Assembly (NCBI RefSeq): GCF_041381155.1
Contig: NC_091134.1
Span: 6,376,255-6,440,254, forward strand
Direction of reading: 5' to 3'
Source of the DNA: Argopecten irradians
Lineage: Eukaryota; Mollusca; Bivalvia; Pectinida; Pectinidae
DNA length: 64,000 nt
The position numbers were made by a program, and so were the translations under genes. The notes beneath the pieces were generated by a model. That model was not told where the DNA came from and searched no databases. It worked only from the letters and a program-made list of their open reading frames with translations. Below are positions 1-12,945 of this stretch, in pieces (the first letter of the stretch is position 1; each line of letters opens with the position of its first letter).

Positions 1-1915
1 CCCTGTGACCAGGCCAGGTGTAACTGATCCCCAGGTCCTTGTGACCAGGCCAGGTGTAACTGATCCCCAGGTCCTTGTGACCAGGCCAGGTGTAACTGAT
101 CCCATGGTCCTTGTGACCAGCTAGGCTGGGTGTTACTGATCCCCAGGTCCTTGTGACCAGGCCAGGTGTAACTGATCCCCAGGTCCTTGTGACCAGGCCA
201 GGTGTAACTGATCCCCAGGTCCTTGTGACTAGGCCAGGTGTAACTGATCCCCAGGTCCTTGTGACCAGGCCAGGTGTAACTGATCCCCAGGTCCTTGTGA
301 CCAGGCCAGGTGTAACTGATCCCAAGGTCCTTGTGACCAGCTAGGCTGGGTGTAACTGATCCCCAGGTCCTTGTGACCAGGCCAGGTGTAACTGATCCCC
401 AGGTCCTTGTGACCAGGCCAGGTGTAACTGATCCCCAGGTCCTTGTGACCAGGCCAGGTGTAACTGATCCCCAGGTCCTTGTGACCAGGCCAGGTGTAAC
501 TGATCCCCAGGTCCTTGTGACCAGGCCAGGTGTAACTGATCCCCAGGTCCTTGTGACAGCTAGGACAGGTGTAACTGATCCCCAGGTCCTTGTGACCAGG
601 CCAGGTATAACTGATCACCAGGTCCTTGTGACCAGGCCAGGTGTAACTGATCCCAAGGTCCTTGTGACCAGCTAGGCCAGGTGTAACTGATCCCCAGGTC
701 CTTGTGACCAGGCCAGGTGTAACTGATCCCCAGGTCCTTGTGACCAGGCCAGGTGTAACTGATCCCCAGGTCCTTGTGACTAGGCCAGGTGTAACTGATC
801 CCCAGGTCCTTGTGACCAGGCCAGGTGTAACTGATCCCCAGGTCCTTGTGACCAGGCCAGGTGTAACTGATCCCCAGGTCCTTGTGACCAGCTAGGCTGG
901 GTGTAACTGATCCCCAGGTCCTTGTGACCAGGCCAGGTGTAACTGATCCCCAGGTCCTTGTGACCAGGCCAGGTGTAACTGATCTCCAGGTCTCTGTGAC
1001 CAGGCCAGGTGTAACTGATCCCCAGGTCCCTGTGACCAGGACAGGTGTAACTGATCCCCAGGTCCTTGTGACCAGGCCAGGTGTAACTGATCCCCAGGTC
1101 CTTGTGACCAGGCCAGGTGTAACTGATCCCCAGGTCCTTGTGACCAGGACAGGTGTAACTGATCCTCAGGTCCTTGTGACCAGGCCAGGTATAACTGATC
1201 ACCAGGTCCTTGTGACCAGGCCAGGTGTAACTGATCTCAAGGTCCTTGTGACCAGGCCAGGTGTAACTGATCCCCAGGTCTCTGTGACCAGGCCAGGTGT
1301 AACTGATCCCCAGGTCCTTGTGACCAGGCCAGGTGTAACTGATCCCCAGGTCCTTGTGACCAGGCCAGGTGTAACTGATCCCCAGGTCCTTGTGACCAGC
1401 TAGGCTGGGTGTAACTGATCCCCAGGTCCTTGTGACTAGGCAAGGTGTAACTGATCCCCAGGTGCTTGTGACCAGGCCAGGTGTAACTGATCTCAAGGTC
1501 CTTGTGACCAGGCCAGGTGTAACTGATCCCCAGGTCCTTGTGACCAGGCCAGGTGTAACTGATCCCCAGGTCCTTGTGACCAGGCCAGGTGTAACTGATC
1601 CCCAGGTCCTTGTGACCAGGCTAGGTGTAACTGATCCCATGGTCCTTGTGACCAGCTAGGCTGGGTGTAACTGATCCCCAGGTCCTTGTGACCAGGCCAG
1701 GTGTAACTGATCCCCAGGTCTCTGTGACCAGGCCAGGTGTAACTGATCCCCAGGTCTCTGTGACCAGGACAGGTTTAACTGATCTCCATGTCTCTGTGAC
1801 CAGGTTAAGTGTAACTGATCCCCAGGTCCCTGTGACTAGGACAGGTGTAAATAATTACCAGGTCCCTGTGGAAACAGGGCAGGCGAAATAATTCCCAAGT
1901 CCCTGTGACCAGAAC
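1..1915. repeat. 36-bp minisatellite array with 220-bp higher-order period
   Basis: About 53 tandem copies of a 36-bp unit containing CCAGGTGTAACTGATCCCC. The array runs off the left edge. Variant units with a CTAGG insertion (about 40 bp) recur at about 117, 337, 669, 889, 1398 and 1653. Several are 220 bp apart (5 x 36 + 40), so the array has a higher-order structure. Units decay from about 1780 to 1915. Since 36 is a multiple of three, both strands stay open for long stretches (a 12-residue repeating peptide). These open frames are a by-product of the repeat, not genes. Confidence 0.95.
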
Positions 1916-3365
1916 TCCTATATTCTGATATAGATAGTGATATATTATCATCATATCCATATTCTATGGTGGCTGATTACGGCCATCTCATGTTGTCGCC
2001 TTGTCGTGTTGTCGCGGTCTCAAACTCTGACAACCCGAGATTAAACAAAAATGGTATTTAAGGACGGAAACTACATTCGGTCGAACACAGAAAGTGTACG
2101 GGTTGTTGCGAAAACATTGTACTTCTCAGATCCATGTGAATTATACGGCGTCTTGTGAGCGGTACAGTAGATATTGATAATGGTGGTCGTTATGTTTGTT
2201 TTGGACAAAATTAATATAAAAATGTATGTATACGCATAAAATTATTGGAAACCTACAAAAAAATATAGAAAATTATGTCCATGTGTTTTTCTGAGGCAGT
2301 GCTCCACTAGGACACAAAGGCACCATTTCGTACCCCGCCGAAAGGTATAGTAGGCCAGGTACGTATATTCGTTCTTCATAAAGTTGTATATTATATTATC
2401 CTAACTGCGAAACTTATACATTTTTTCACATATATTCTGCCATAGTTTACCAGCAAGTCAATAAATAAATTACGCATCAACAGAAAAAAATATGGTTAGT
2501 CACGATACATAAGATCTTTTGATGAACTAAAACATTTCACCAGCTTTAAAGCAATGATTTAAAGGCATGAAAACATCACACGCCAAATAACTAAATGACA
2601 GGGAAAACGAGAAACGGTGAAATGGAGTATGAACTTTTATTATTGAAGCGTACTCATGTGAGGCAGCTGTATGATTCCCTCAAACTCCATGGTGTCATCT
2701 AAAAGGTGTATGGAATCTGTTTTTCATTTCTGAAAAAAAATGAGTACATGTAAGTTACATAAATGTCGTCACTAAAGCACAAGTTAAACCAATAATAATT
2801 TAATGAACAATCTCAACTACTCGTACGAGACCATCTCTAGTACCCGTACGCACACAAAAATTGGCCTACTTAACAGCCTTTACAGTCGTTGTCAACTTTG
2901 TCCATGGATTACTTACAAACTAAGTAGGCTAGGATAATGGCAATGGTCTGGTTCTGTTACAGAGACACCGATTTGCTTCACTGATCAGTAAAACTTTCGA
3001 TTCGAACAAGAATTGCTCTGTAAAACTGCAAATCCCAACATGGTTGCAAGGTCGACTGTTATTTCTGGTATATTTAGAAAGTTCACCATTAGTGAGGTGG
3101 GCCGAGTGTATCTTCCATTTGTTAGAACTGCTTTGCATGAAAGAAACTGCTCCTAATCGGATGTTTTGCTACAGAATTTACAAGTCAGATCTTCTGCCAT
3201 AACCTTTATTATCGGAATGACAGAGTAGGCAACACGTGGATAAACTTCGATTCAGTGGAAATTGCATCTGCGATACTGTATGAATTAAAGCCATCCTACA
3301 TTTGTATGTCATTGCCTGGCCACCACTTTGTGGGACGGTCAATCTATTCTGTCTGCATAATACAG
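1916..3365. other. Gene-free AT-rich intergenic stretch
   Basis: No coding region, RNA gene or clear repeat is recognised. The sequence is AT-rich with short poly-A runs. Short open frames here (for example 2929-3138, minus) resemble no protein I recognise. Confidence 0.5.
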
Positions 3366-3510
3366 AGTGAGCTCTGTTGTGGGTAGGTATCCATTGTGAC
3401 GTCATTATTTTATAGGTGCAATTCACGTCGTTTTCTCTGAGAAGCATGACATTACGCTCGCAAACTCATGACGTCACAATCAATACCTACCCGCAAGGAC
3501 AGATAACTCA
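3366..3510. repeat. Short inverted-repeat element with two CRE palindromes
   Basis: GGGTAGGTATCCATTGTGACGTCA near 3381-3404 is matched in inverted orientation by TGACGTCACAATCAATACC near 3469-3488. Partial matching continues outward (GAGYTMTGT-like ends). Both arms contain the octamer TGACGTCA, the classic CREB/ATF site, which is itself a palindrome. It looks like a small MITE. I see no convincing target duplication. Confidence 0.55.
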
Positions 3511-4284
3511 AATATGCAATCCGATTGCAAGCCGTTCCAGTATAGTACAGTACGTCGAACGCTAACAGTAACCAATCAGACATCCATGCTATAAACCTAA
3601 TTTTTTCCCCGGTACAACGTGTCCATTGATTTGGTTATTTAGTATTGCTAAGTTACTAGTGTCAAAGTGAGTCATCAAAATATTGGAAAACAATTGAGTC
3701 AGAAACTTTTATTGTAATTTTCTTTTCTTTCTTTTAGCACCAAGTTTCTGGAATTAGTAAAATCTTCATGCACAGCGATGTGATGAGTGTCTGAATCTCC
3801 TGCAGTTCGATCTTGCCTTGCTGGCTGTTTTTTTTTTTTTTATGATGGTCATGTCGTCCATAAATCCCTAGAGTTGTATTACTCCCAAAGGTCATCAATA
3901 GTCCTGTAACCATCCTTCACCACTGAATCTAAAATGAGATTTGATTTGTAGCTATATAGTACATGATTGTCAGACACTGCAAAGGCACAGTGTTATGCAT
4001 CTGTAGTAATTCCCAGATACACTCTATCATTCTAGATCATTCTTGGTTAATTTGTGCAGACTATACATATGTATGTGTATTGTAATCCATATCGACCTGG
4101 TGGTAATATGGATCTAACTTCAATCACTTTCTCCGACTTCGCTTCTAATTCATCAAAAAGGTGGTCTTATTCGTTTAGATGAATAACTTTTTCATTCAAG
4201 ACAAAATTGGTTGTAATTTGTTTTCCGAAGATTTGAGTAAGAATACTGTGTAGTTGTACATGTATTTTGTCTGTATAGATTATA
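3511..4284. other. Gene-free stretch
   Basis: AT-rich sequence with a 13-T run near 3828. No ORF, RNA gene or repeat is recognised. Confidence 0.45.
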
Positions 4285-4436
4285 AGACTCTTTCATAAGT
4301 GGATATGAAGGATAGGGATATTCTACCCAAGGGTCACAAAAAGTAGTAAAACCCCAGGCTTGTTGAGGGTTTTGCAACATTTTGTGATCTCGAGGGTAGA
4401 ATATCCCTATCCTTCATATCCCCTTATGAAAGAGTA
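4285..4436. repeat. 150-bp fold-back (hairpin) sequence
   Basis: The left arm at about 4287-4328 (ACTCTTTCATAAGTGG, then GATATGAAGGATAGGGATAT) is repeated as its reverse complement at about 4394-4435, with a few mismatches. The match continues into the loop (GTCACAAAA / TTTTGTGAT and AAAACCCC / GAGGGTTTT). The whole stretch could form one long hairpin. It probably marks a MITE-like fold-back element. Confidence 0.7.
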
Positions 4437-5169
4437 TTTTTCTTTCATACCTCGACGCTTTATTGCAATTTTTCAACAACAATATCCCGCCATTTTGAAA
4501 TAAATTCGAAGAAATCCACAACTGAAAGTAAATTTTCCATAAATTAAAATTACGTGATGTATTCAACACGAATTCCATTGCTTGCATCTTTTATAGTAAA
4601 ACCAGTCAAGTTTGTGAAAAAAATGTTAAAATTTTACCGAGGAAATAGAAATTTATTGACTCCATGACATCACGAGGCTTAATTGCATGGGAAGCCATGC
4701 ACTACAGCCTCAGGCGACATTAGTGTATTGACCTAGACCAGCCAGTATTACACCCGTAGGTATGAACGAAATTTTCGTCCATGCCCCAACATCTGAGATC
4801 ATTCATGGCCGATGGTAATGGTACAACAACCTACCACCAAAAGTTTTATCCTAAGATGATGGAGGGACTGAGACCTGCTAACCACTCAGTGGTCTATATA
4901 TAGTAGACAAGTATAAGACTGTCAGATACTCTTTATCACATGGCCAAACAAAGATAAGTGAAAGCGAAGTTATTAGTTATATATGGTTTATTATTACAGG
5001 CCTACAGCTTCACAGGGACCATGTAACACAGGGTTATCACACACAAAATAAGCACAGATCATGCAGTATATCTGTATGACCTTATGATATTGGCGTAGTT
5101 AAAATCTCACAACACTGTTGGTACACAAACATCACACTTTTATAGAAACCTCCTCTCTACCTCAGCAAA
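4437..5169. other. Gene-free stretch; possible minus-strand poly(A) signal
   Basis: No coding region seen. On the minus strand an AATAAA hexamer occurs near 4987-4992. It could be the poly(A) signal of a very long 3' UTR of the TNFR-like gene that ends coding at 12431, but nothing else supports that. Confidence 0.3.
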
Positions 5170-5220
5170 CTCTCTCTCTCTCTCTCTCTCCCTCTCCCTC
5201 CCTCTCTCTCTCTCTCTCTT
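5170..5220. repeat. (CT)n microsatellite
   Basis: About 50 bases of almost pure CT dinucleotide repeat, with CCCTC interruptions in the middle. Confidence 0.95.
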
Positions 5221-5260
5221 CATACATCTTACAGACATACACATACTCTCAGCATAAAAT

Positions 5261-5438
5261 ACACCTTCCACACAACATACCCCATACATAAACAGCTATA
5301 TCACACACCTTTCATGTAATACACCTTCCACACAACATACCCCATACATAAACAGCTATATCACACACCTTTCATGTAATACACCTTCCACACAACATAC
5401 CCCATACATAAACAGCTATATCACACACCTTTCATGTA
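5261..5438. repeat. Three near-identical 60-bp tandem repeats
   Basis: Three head-to-tail copies of a 60-bp unit that begins ACACCTTCCACACAACATAC and contains AACAGCTATATCACACACC. Copies start at 5261, 5321 and 5381 and appear identical except at the last few bases. This suggests a recent expansion. Confidence 0.95.
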
Positions 5439-8400
5439 TGACATACTGTAAGTACTGTTTACATATACGTCTATTTTGAGGTAAACTGATTTTTATAAAC
5501 ATTTGAATGCATATACAGGACTTTATGTTTTAAATTTAATTGTTCAAAGGTCTCCCTCTTGTCCGTCAATGTACTTTTTTTTGCCCCAGCTCACCAAAAT
5601 TCGAACTTTTACAGTTTGTCTATTGGAGTTACTCCCCTTTCTTTCAGTCTATGGCAGACTCTGTCAGTACTGACAAAGTGAAGCAAAGGGAAGTAACTGA
5701 TGGATCAAAATGGTCTAGTTGATACTCCTCATAACACATACTTTTAACTACACTATGATCCTAAATCTTATCTCCACAGTACATCTACAATTGATATTTC
5801 TTTAGCTCATATTGTCAACTTTTAGGATTGGTAATTTAATATACAATCATCAATTTTGTTCTTAAACAAGCTTAAAATACCCGGTAATGATATGGTTTAT
5901 AATTCATTACATACCTGCTCTCTTGAAAAGTGTGTAAGATTATTAGTGCTTGGAGTATGAAAATGGTATTTGCTTAAAATAATAGTCTGAAAGAGATATA
6001 CGAATATTATATTCTAATCGATTTGAAATCTAGAATCGAAAAAGAACATAGGTATATGATGTTATTATGAGAGCTATGAGATTCTCTGAGAAATTTCCAC
6101 ATCAGTCATGTACTGTTTCTACAAAGCCAATTCCAACTCATCACACCAATCATACAAATCATCCATCTATTCCAAAATATACTGAGCAAACTCTGTAACC
6201 GACAAAAACACTACAACAAAATAAACTTGAGATACTGGCTATCAGAATTCTAGCCATAACTTCATGGCACTAAATAGCTACATAAAACAGCACTTAATAT
6301 GAAAACAATATACATCTTCCGCATGTTATATACGAACAGACAGAAAAATATAATGTACACTAATTCTTGATGAAAAGCATTTGGTTTTAAAATTTGATTT
6401 TTAAACATTTATTAATTGATGATTCAATGATTTTTGAACAATTCTTAATCAATGTCATTTAATGACCCTAACAAAAAATTCAAGTCATATATTAATCACA
6501 TGAATGTTTTAGGTTCTAATAAAACAGCATGTCATTTACATACATTATAATGGAGACGATTAATCTGCAATCTTCTCCAAGTTCAATAAGTACATGAAAA
6601 TATGTTGTTAACTCTCTAATATCAATGTGATTTGGAGAAAAACATCTATAATGAGTACAGGTCATTTTTGTTGGGGTCATTCCTAGACATGAAGCAATAT
6701 TATAACAGAATTAGTTAATATACAATGACATTTCTTATCTGGTGCTGCATTATATTATGAACAATTTCAGTCTATAGTAATTATAACACATTAAAATTAT
6801 GAACCCCAGGCTTTTGTTGCATGGATGCCAATATCCAAAATAAAATCTACATAAAAAACACAAATGTAAACATCCAGAAATAAACTTGTACTTTAAACAT
6901 ATCCTTTTATCAATTACAGTATATTTCTATAATCACAAAGTTTTGTTATTTATATCTACAATTGAAGTTTTGCACACAGCCAATTAATACCTAAAATAAA
7001 ACATTATCACATTTGAGGCATCAAAAACAACTCTTTACATATGTATTTTAATACATACATGAAAATCTATGTATTTCTGTTAAACCATATCATCAACCAA
7101 GGAGTCTCTCTGTTTTAATGGTATTTCAAAAGATACCGAATGCCTGCCTTCATTATACAAAAAAGCTAAAATATTTTGATAAATATCACAAGTTTGTCAT
7201 CAAGTTTACATTGACACAGTGACATTATGCATGAACACAACAGATTCGACTGTATAGTAGGCTCCAAGCTGACAAATGTATTGAATATCGACAATAAACA
7301 AATTGTGACAAAACATTCTGTTATTACAACACATGAATACATAGTACATGTATTAAAAATGTGTCAACACTTAAAATTGATCCCAATTTTATTTTTTTCA
7401 ATTAAAAATAATTGATGAACTACAGAGAACAAATGGATCCTACAGGATCTTCACGGCAGTAAGACTAACAGGGGGATAGAACATCTACAATTTTTTGTTT
7501 GTTTGTCAAATATTAGAATATAATATCTGGATAACATGACACAACCATCTGTTTACTTCTTAATTAGCTGCTCCTAATTACAACACTGAACTCCTACTGC
7601 ACGAAAATATAACTGAATTGAAATTTGAAATACAGGGCAAAACTGACTGGACAGATCGCTGTAGGAAAACTCAACTGTAACCTAAAGCTCTGTGAAATGT
7701 ATATTAAATCATTTATGATGCAATGCCAGTATAATTCATAGTAAAGACAACAAAGGTATAATAAACCATGATATAAATATATATGCCTAAAAGCCAGCAT
7801 TCAGCACTTCTTAAGCCTAAAATTAATATTGAAATGTATATGTATATGATAATGCAAATTCCTTTTTGACAGTAAGTGCAATAATGTCCTAGAATAAAAT
7901 CACATAAATAACAGGGAGCTAACAGGCTTACAACCTAATATATATATATACATGCATATGTATAACATTACTGGCATATGGTGCTGGGTCATATGTACAC
8001 TACATAATATAATATGTCATATGATTAATTATGGTATTCTCAGCCCTATTATGTCTTTGTATTATACAGAGTTGTCTGCTCCTGTTTTGATTACTTGGTA
8101 ATGTGCATACTCACAAGGACTAATCCTGTAACAGTAATGCTCTTAGTCGCTTTATAGGTGACTGCATATAACAAGCAGTACCGTGCTCACTACTGGGGTC
8201 TCTTATAGAGGTACAAAAAGTTCACTAGTGGGGTCTCTAAAATGAATTATATCCATAAGTCAGGTTCTTTAAAATGCACTATCTATATATGTGCATGTTC
8301 ATTAGTTGAGTATCCTAAAAGGTACTATATTCATCAGCAAAGTATATAGTCATAAGTGGGCTTTCTAATAGACTCTTCCATTGTGGTGTCTTTAAAAGAT

Positions 8401-9309
8401 TTACTACTTTAATAAAAGGGTCCATAAAGATATTCTATATCCACTAGTGGTGGTTCTAAAAGGTTCTCTTTATTTATTAAAGACCTTTTTCAAATGATAC
8501 TTCTATGACCATCAGTGGGGTCTATGAAAGGTAGTAATGTTTGATAAGCTAGGCCATAAGGGGTCTCTAATTGCCCTCATGATGATTTCCTAGAATATAC
8601 ATCATGTCCTTATCAATTTAATCTGATAACCTTGCGCTCAAAGACTCGACAAAATATTCTGAATGTTTGCGTTTCTATCCTGGTTAAACTATGTAACAGG
8701 AAAAAATAGTTATTGCTATCTAAATATTTCCCTTCAAAATTCATTATCATTATATCAATTACTAGAATGTTTTAAACATCACAACATGACAATTGAACAG
8801 ACATTTACTGAAACATAGATGGTTAAAACTTAAAAGACAACAAAAAATATTACAAAAGATAATCTGTTTGACAGATTTTGAAATAACACAACAAACATTA
8901 AATTATCCCTAATAAGATTTGGTATGGACAATAATAACATGATTCTGACTAAAAATGATAAAATGAAAAGTAATTTGAGTTTGTACTTTCAACATCATAA
9001 TACTGCAAAATAAACTGATTAACAGCTCTCAAGGAAGTGGAAGAGTCAACCCTATACTAAATAATTAATATGGAACTTTTAATTCTTATGATGGACAAAT
9101 TGAAACAGCTATATAAAAATATAACTGAGATTCGAGGTCATGGAGTGAAATAAATCATAATGGTTTCAAAAAATTGTAACAGTTTAATTTTGTTAGCTTG
9201 AATTCTTTACGATCACTTGCAAAAACAAAAACTTTTAAGTTGAATTGTGGCTTTCATTTCATTCTAAACATGATCTTGAATGTGATTCAATATATCCCAA
9301 TTGTTCTTT
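5439..9309. other. Long AT-rich gene-free stretch, possible 3' UTR or intergenic DNA
   Basis: No ORF with protein-like composition is seen. Between about 8180 and 8570 there are weak, degenerate repeats around CACTAGTGGGGTCTCTAAAA. The stretch lacks the transposon families found elsewhere in the window. It lies downstream of the minus-strand TNFR-like gene and may partly be its 3' UTR or downstream flank. Confidence 0.4.
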
Positions 9310-9461
9310 AAGCATTGGTTGTCATATTTTTGACATGCATTGTTGTGTAACTTACATTGGGTGTTCTAGCATATCCAATGGTGCGCACCATGATAGATAT
9401 GCTAGAACACCCAATGTATGTCATAAACCAATGCATGTCAAAAATATGACAACCAATGCTT
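9310..9461. repeat. 152-bp near-perfect palindrome (long hairpin)
   Basis: The left arm at 9310-9375 starts AAGCATTGGTTGTCATATTT. The right arm at 9396-9461 is nearly its exact reverse complement. The only sizeable mismatch is TTGTGTAACT versus its partner near 9342-9352. The short loop contains a perfect 14-bp palindrome, ATGGTGCGCACCAT (78-91 within 9300s). It could be a fold-back MITE or a hairpin-RNA locus. Confidence 0.85.
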
Positions 9462-12430
9462 ATATTTACATTTAAAGTAGTCATTATATATATATATCAT
9501 TTTAAAAATAAAATAGATAACAAATAAAGCATGGAAATAAAACTTATACGTCTGTACAGAGAAAAATATCAGTTGATGGAACAGCTTAAGATTTGGCGGG
9601 AAATACTGGGTGGCACTGGTTTCCTTTCTGTTGTCCTGAACAACTGACTAAACAATAGCAGTAGATGAAATAGTCATATCGATAAACCAAATATACAAAG
9701 ATAGATACAACACTTCAATTCATTTCAAATATTTTAACTAGTATTGATCAATTTTATGAATATTTTAGCATTTTTAGTGAATTTTCACTATATAAAACCC
9801 AGTATTTTCGTGACCTCTTGAACTCTGATTGTGGTATAAGTATGATAGAGCCTAACTGCCAATGTTAATATTGGAAAATAATATACATTGGGGTTAGTAC
9901 CAACATATAGCTACTGTGCAGTGGCAATGTAAATATTTATAATTAGTGCAAGAATTTTATACTCCTGGGTTGTTTCCTAAACATAAGTTAGTGTTATATA
10001 CCAGGACATTGTTTGTGTTTTTCACCGTGAGGTATATTAGATAAACTTCCTTTAACAGGAACTATAACAGGATATTATCAGTATTGACTGATTGGATAAA
10101 TGATGATGTAGATAACAGGAAGACTAGAACAATCAAGGAAGTGTTACCTGGGCAACCATTAATATTAATATATTACATTAATATTGGTAACTGTTAACAA
10201 ACCAGCTGTGAGGGGGAGACAACTTTTATCATTGCACAGCAGTTATATGATATCCAGGATAAATGATGCCAAAGCTAGATAACTACCGATATTCTCTCAA
10301 TCTCATTCAATATTGAAACAGGTTTAGTGTTTTCAAGATAATTATACATGCATCTTCCTTATGAAAAATTTGAATTCTCTTTGGTTACACCATCTGTACC
10401 TGGTATAATCATATTCTGACTGTTGTTGATATCATACACTTATTATCAATACATTATTGGTAGGTGAAATTATATCTGGATCTAAAATTCCCTCCTTCAG
10501 ATTGTAGGAGATTAATATCTACCAACAGAAACATTATCCGTATGGTAGCTAGTGGAAGCTTTAATTAATTCACAAGGATATAAATTGTACTTTTAGATTG
10601 GGAGAAACAATCAATATTAAACTAAGAATAACAAAATACCGAGTTATAAAAGACAAAGAAGTACAGCCTTTACACAGTATGGTACACAGTGTGTACGTAA
10701 GGAAACAGTTGTATTGTTTGATCACACTCCACAACATACGTAAGGTGTCTTGTATCACCATCACACATCCAACCTATACAGTTATGTGGCAAAAAATTAA
10801 CAGGAAGAAAATGGTTATAAAAAGGATTATAAAATGTGATTATCATAAGCTGGTAATGAGGGTGGTAAAACAGGAGTTAACTCCCCTGAGGTGATTGACA
10901 ATGAAAATATTATGCAGGAGAAATATCGCATTTCAACATGTATACTATTTCAACTGATACATCTCTATATAATAGAGTATAGCTCACATCAAACTAATGG
11001 GACTGTATATACCAGGCAAGCTGTATCCTAAATCAACAAATATCTGTGAGACATCCAGGGTTCTAAGGTCGATGTGATATATACCTACTTGGTAAAATCC
11101 GAGGATAATATATAAGGACAGGTTGCTGTGTTCTACTATAAAAGCTCTGGCTTAGTGTGATGAGGTGTTGATTAATTGTTAAATACAACAACAATATAAG
11201 TTGTGCTTCACAGTAAGTACACTTGTTCAAATATAGATTAGGACTGAATGACGAAAATCTTCAATATTATTTTCTAGTAAGTACCAGTAACAGATTGATG
11301 AATGAATTACAAAGTCTTGAAGTTTTATGTATCCTTATAAATATATATGTTTAAAACCATCTCCATAATGTTAGAGTAAAAATTTCAATTTGTATTTCTA
11401 CTACACTGTAAGGTAACCACTTATCACAAACAGTAAACTCATTAATTAACAGTTTGATGATATTAATTAGTCTACAATGACTTGAGATGTCATACTTTGC
11501 TGTATAACGGTATCAGGGGTACACAGAGAGTTCCTCCACTCAGAAAAAGGCACCACTTTCCATATCGCCGTCACAAATTGGTCCGGAATAGCATTCAAAC
11601 TTCCTTCTTTTCTGAAATGCACCACATCCATAATATTGATACTCATTATAGAATCTGTACCTCTGTGAAGTAACCTTTGCCTCCTCGATTCAGCTCACCA
11701 AACTCTGTTACAATCACAGAGCACTGATCATGAGGAATAGATCACAGCTAGCTACTGTTATTAGTCCTAACTCAGATCCTTTATCTCTACAGGTTCATTC
11801 CTTACAGGTTACAGCTGAACCATCTATGTAGCTACATCTCTATTCATATATAGCACTTTGTCTTCTCTAGCTACAGCAGCAGTTTTGATTGTAACACTGG
11901 CATAATTTTAGCTAACGATCTACAGTATGCGTGTTGTACCTCTAATTGGATAGAACTGATTTACCAAAGAAGCTGATGTGGGTGCAATTATGGGCACGGC
12001 ACCCTGTCTCACTTGCTCTTTATGGCATATCACAGGGCTGTGCTATGCCAACATGCATTTAGCAAAATCACAACAGATTCTACCCGAGAACTTTCCCTCT
12101 ACTTATCCACTGCTCGATGGGTGGTAAACCAATAAACTAAGCATTCAAGTCTTACGAAAGGCTGCCAGGTGTGAGAGATAGCAACACAAGCACTCGAATT
12201 CAACAGGTTTTAGATGATGAACATGTCACTATCATTTGACAGTCATGTGACATGTCTTTCTAGGTCTGGTCCTAGATAATTGGCTACCAGTATCCATGAA
12301 ACTCTAACACAGTCTTAGTAAATTGCACAATCATGTTTCAAGTTAGGATATTTCTTCAGGAGAAGGCAAGTTTAAATCTGCTGATTAGAAACAGCTTTCA
12401 GAGTCAGACCCAAACCCCTTGTTCTGTTTG
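9462..12430. other. Gene-free stretch downstream of the TNFR-like coding end
   Basis: No coding region recognised. The part next to 12431 is expected to be the 3' UTR of the minus-strand TNFR-like gene. The open frame 10598-10894 (plus, 98 codons) is basic, resembles nothing I know and has no supporting signals. Confidence 0.4.
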
Positions 12431-12945
12431 TCAGCTCTTCCCCGACGAATCCTGGGAGTAATTTGAAGCTATAGAATTGTCTTTTGAGTCCTTCGCAGCA
12501 TTATTATAATTAGACGGATCAACACTTTCATACGCCTCATCTTTGTAGGCATCTTTATCCACAAAATCAGACTTTTTCTCCATGTCCAAATAATGTGGTG
12601 AGACTTTTTCATCACCCATATAATTAGCCCCGCCCTTGTCATCCTCAGAATCTTTCAGTCTATGTTTGTCTATCTCCGCGTAATTTGTAGGCATCAAGTG
12701 CTTCTTATCTGTCACATGATTTAACGATACAAAATGGTCGTTTTCTGTCCTCTGTAGTGAGGAGTTTGCCGATTGGCTGCCATGCTTTGGCTGAGTTTCC
12801 TCCTCATTTTCCTTTGGTGTGTTTTCACCATGCTCCAAAGCTGCAGCACCTGGCTGAAAATAGCCACGGTTCTGATGTCTGAACTCGTCAGTTGACATAT
12901 TTGTAGGACTTGTTGGGAAATGTGGTGGGAGGTCATTATCTTCGG
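12431..12945 (-). CDS. TNFR-like coding exon 11 (C-terminal tail)
   Basis: 515 nt ending at TGA (12431-12433), phase 1 in. It encodes a 171-residue hydrophilic tail rich in Asp, Lys, Ser and Asn. Tyrosine-containing motifs (TNYAEI, AYESV, SNYSQ) could be phosphorylation sites. No death domain or known TRAF-binding consensus was recognised. Acceptor TTTTTCTCAG. Confidence 0.82.

Noticed and set aside
153..1891. Several open frames of 63-286 codons on both strands
   Set aside because: All are translations of the 36-bp minisatellite (VTRPGVTDPQVL-type repeats); both strands open is a repeat artefact.
10598..10894. 98-codon plus-strand open frame
   Set aside because: No recognisable domain, AT-rich composition like its surroundings, no splice or start support.
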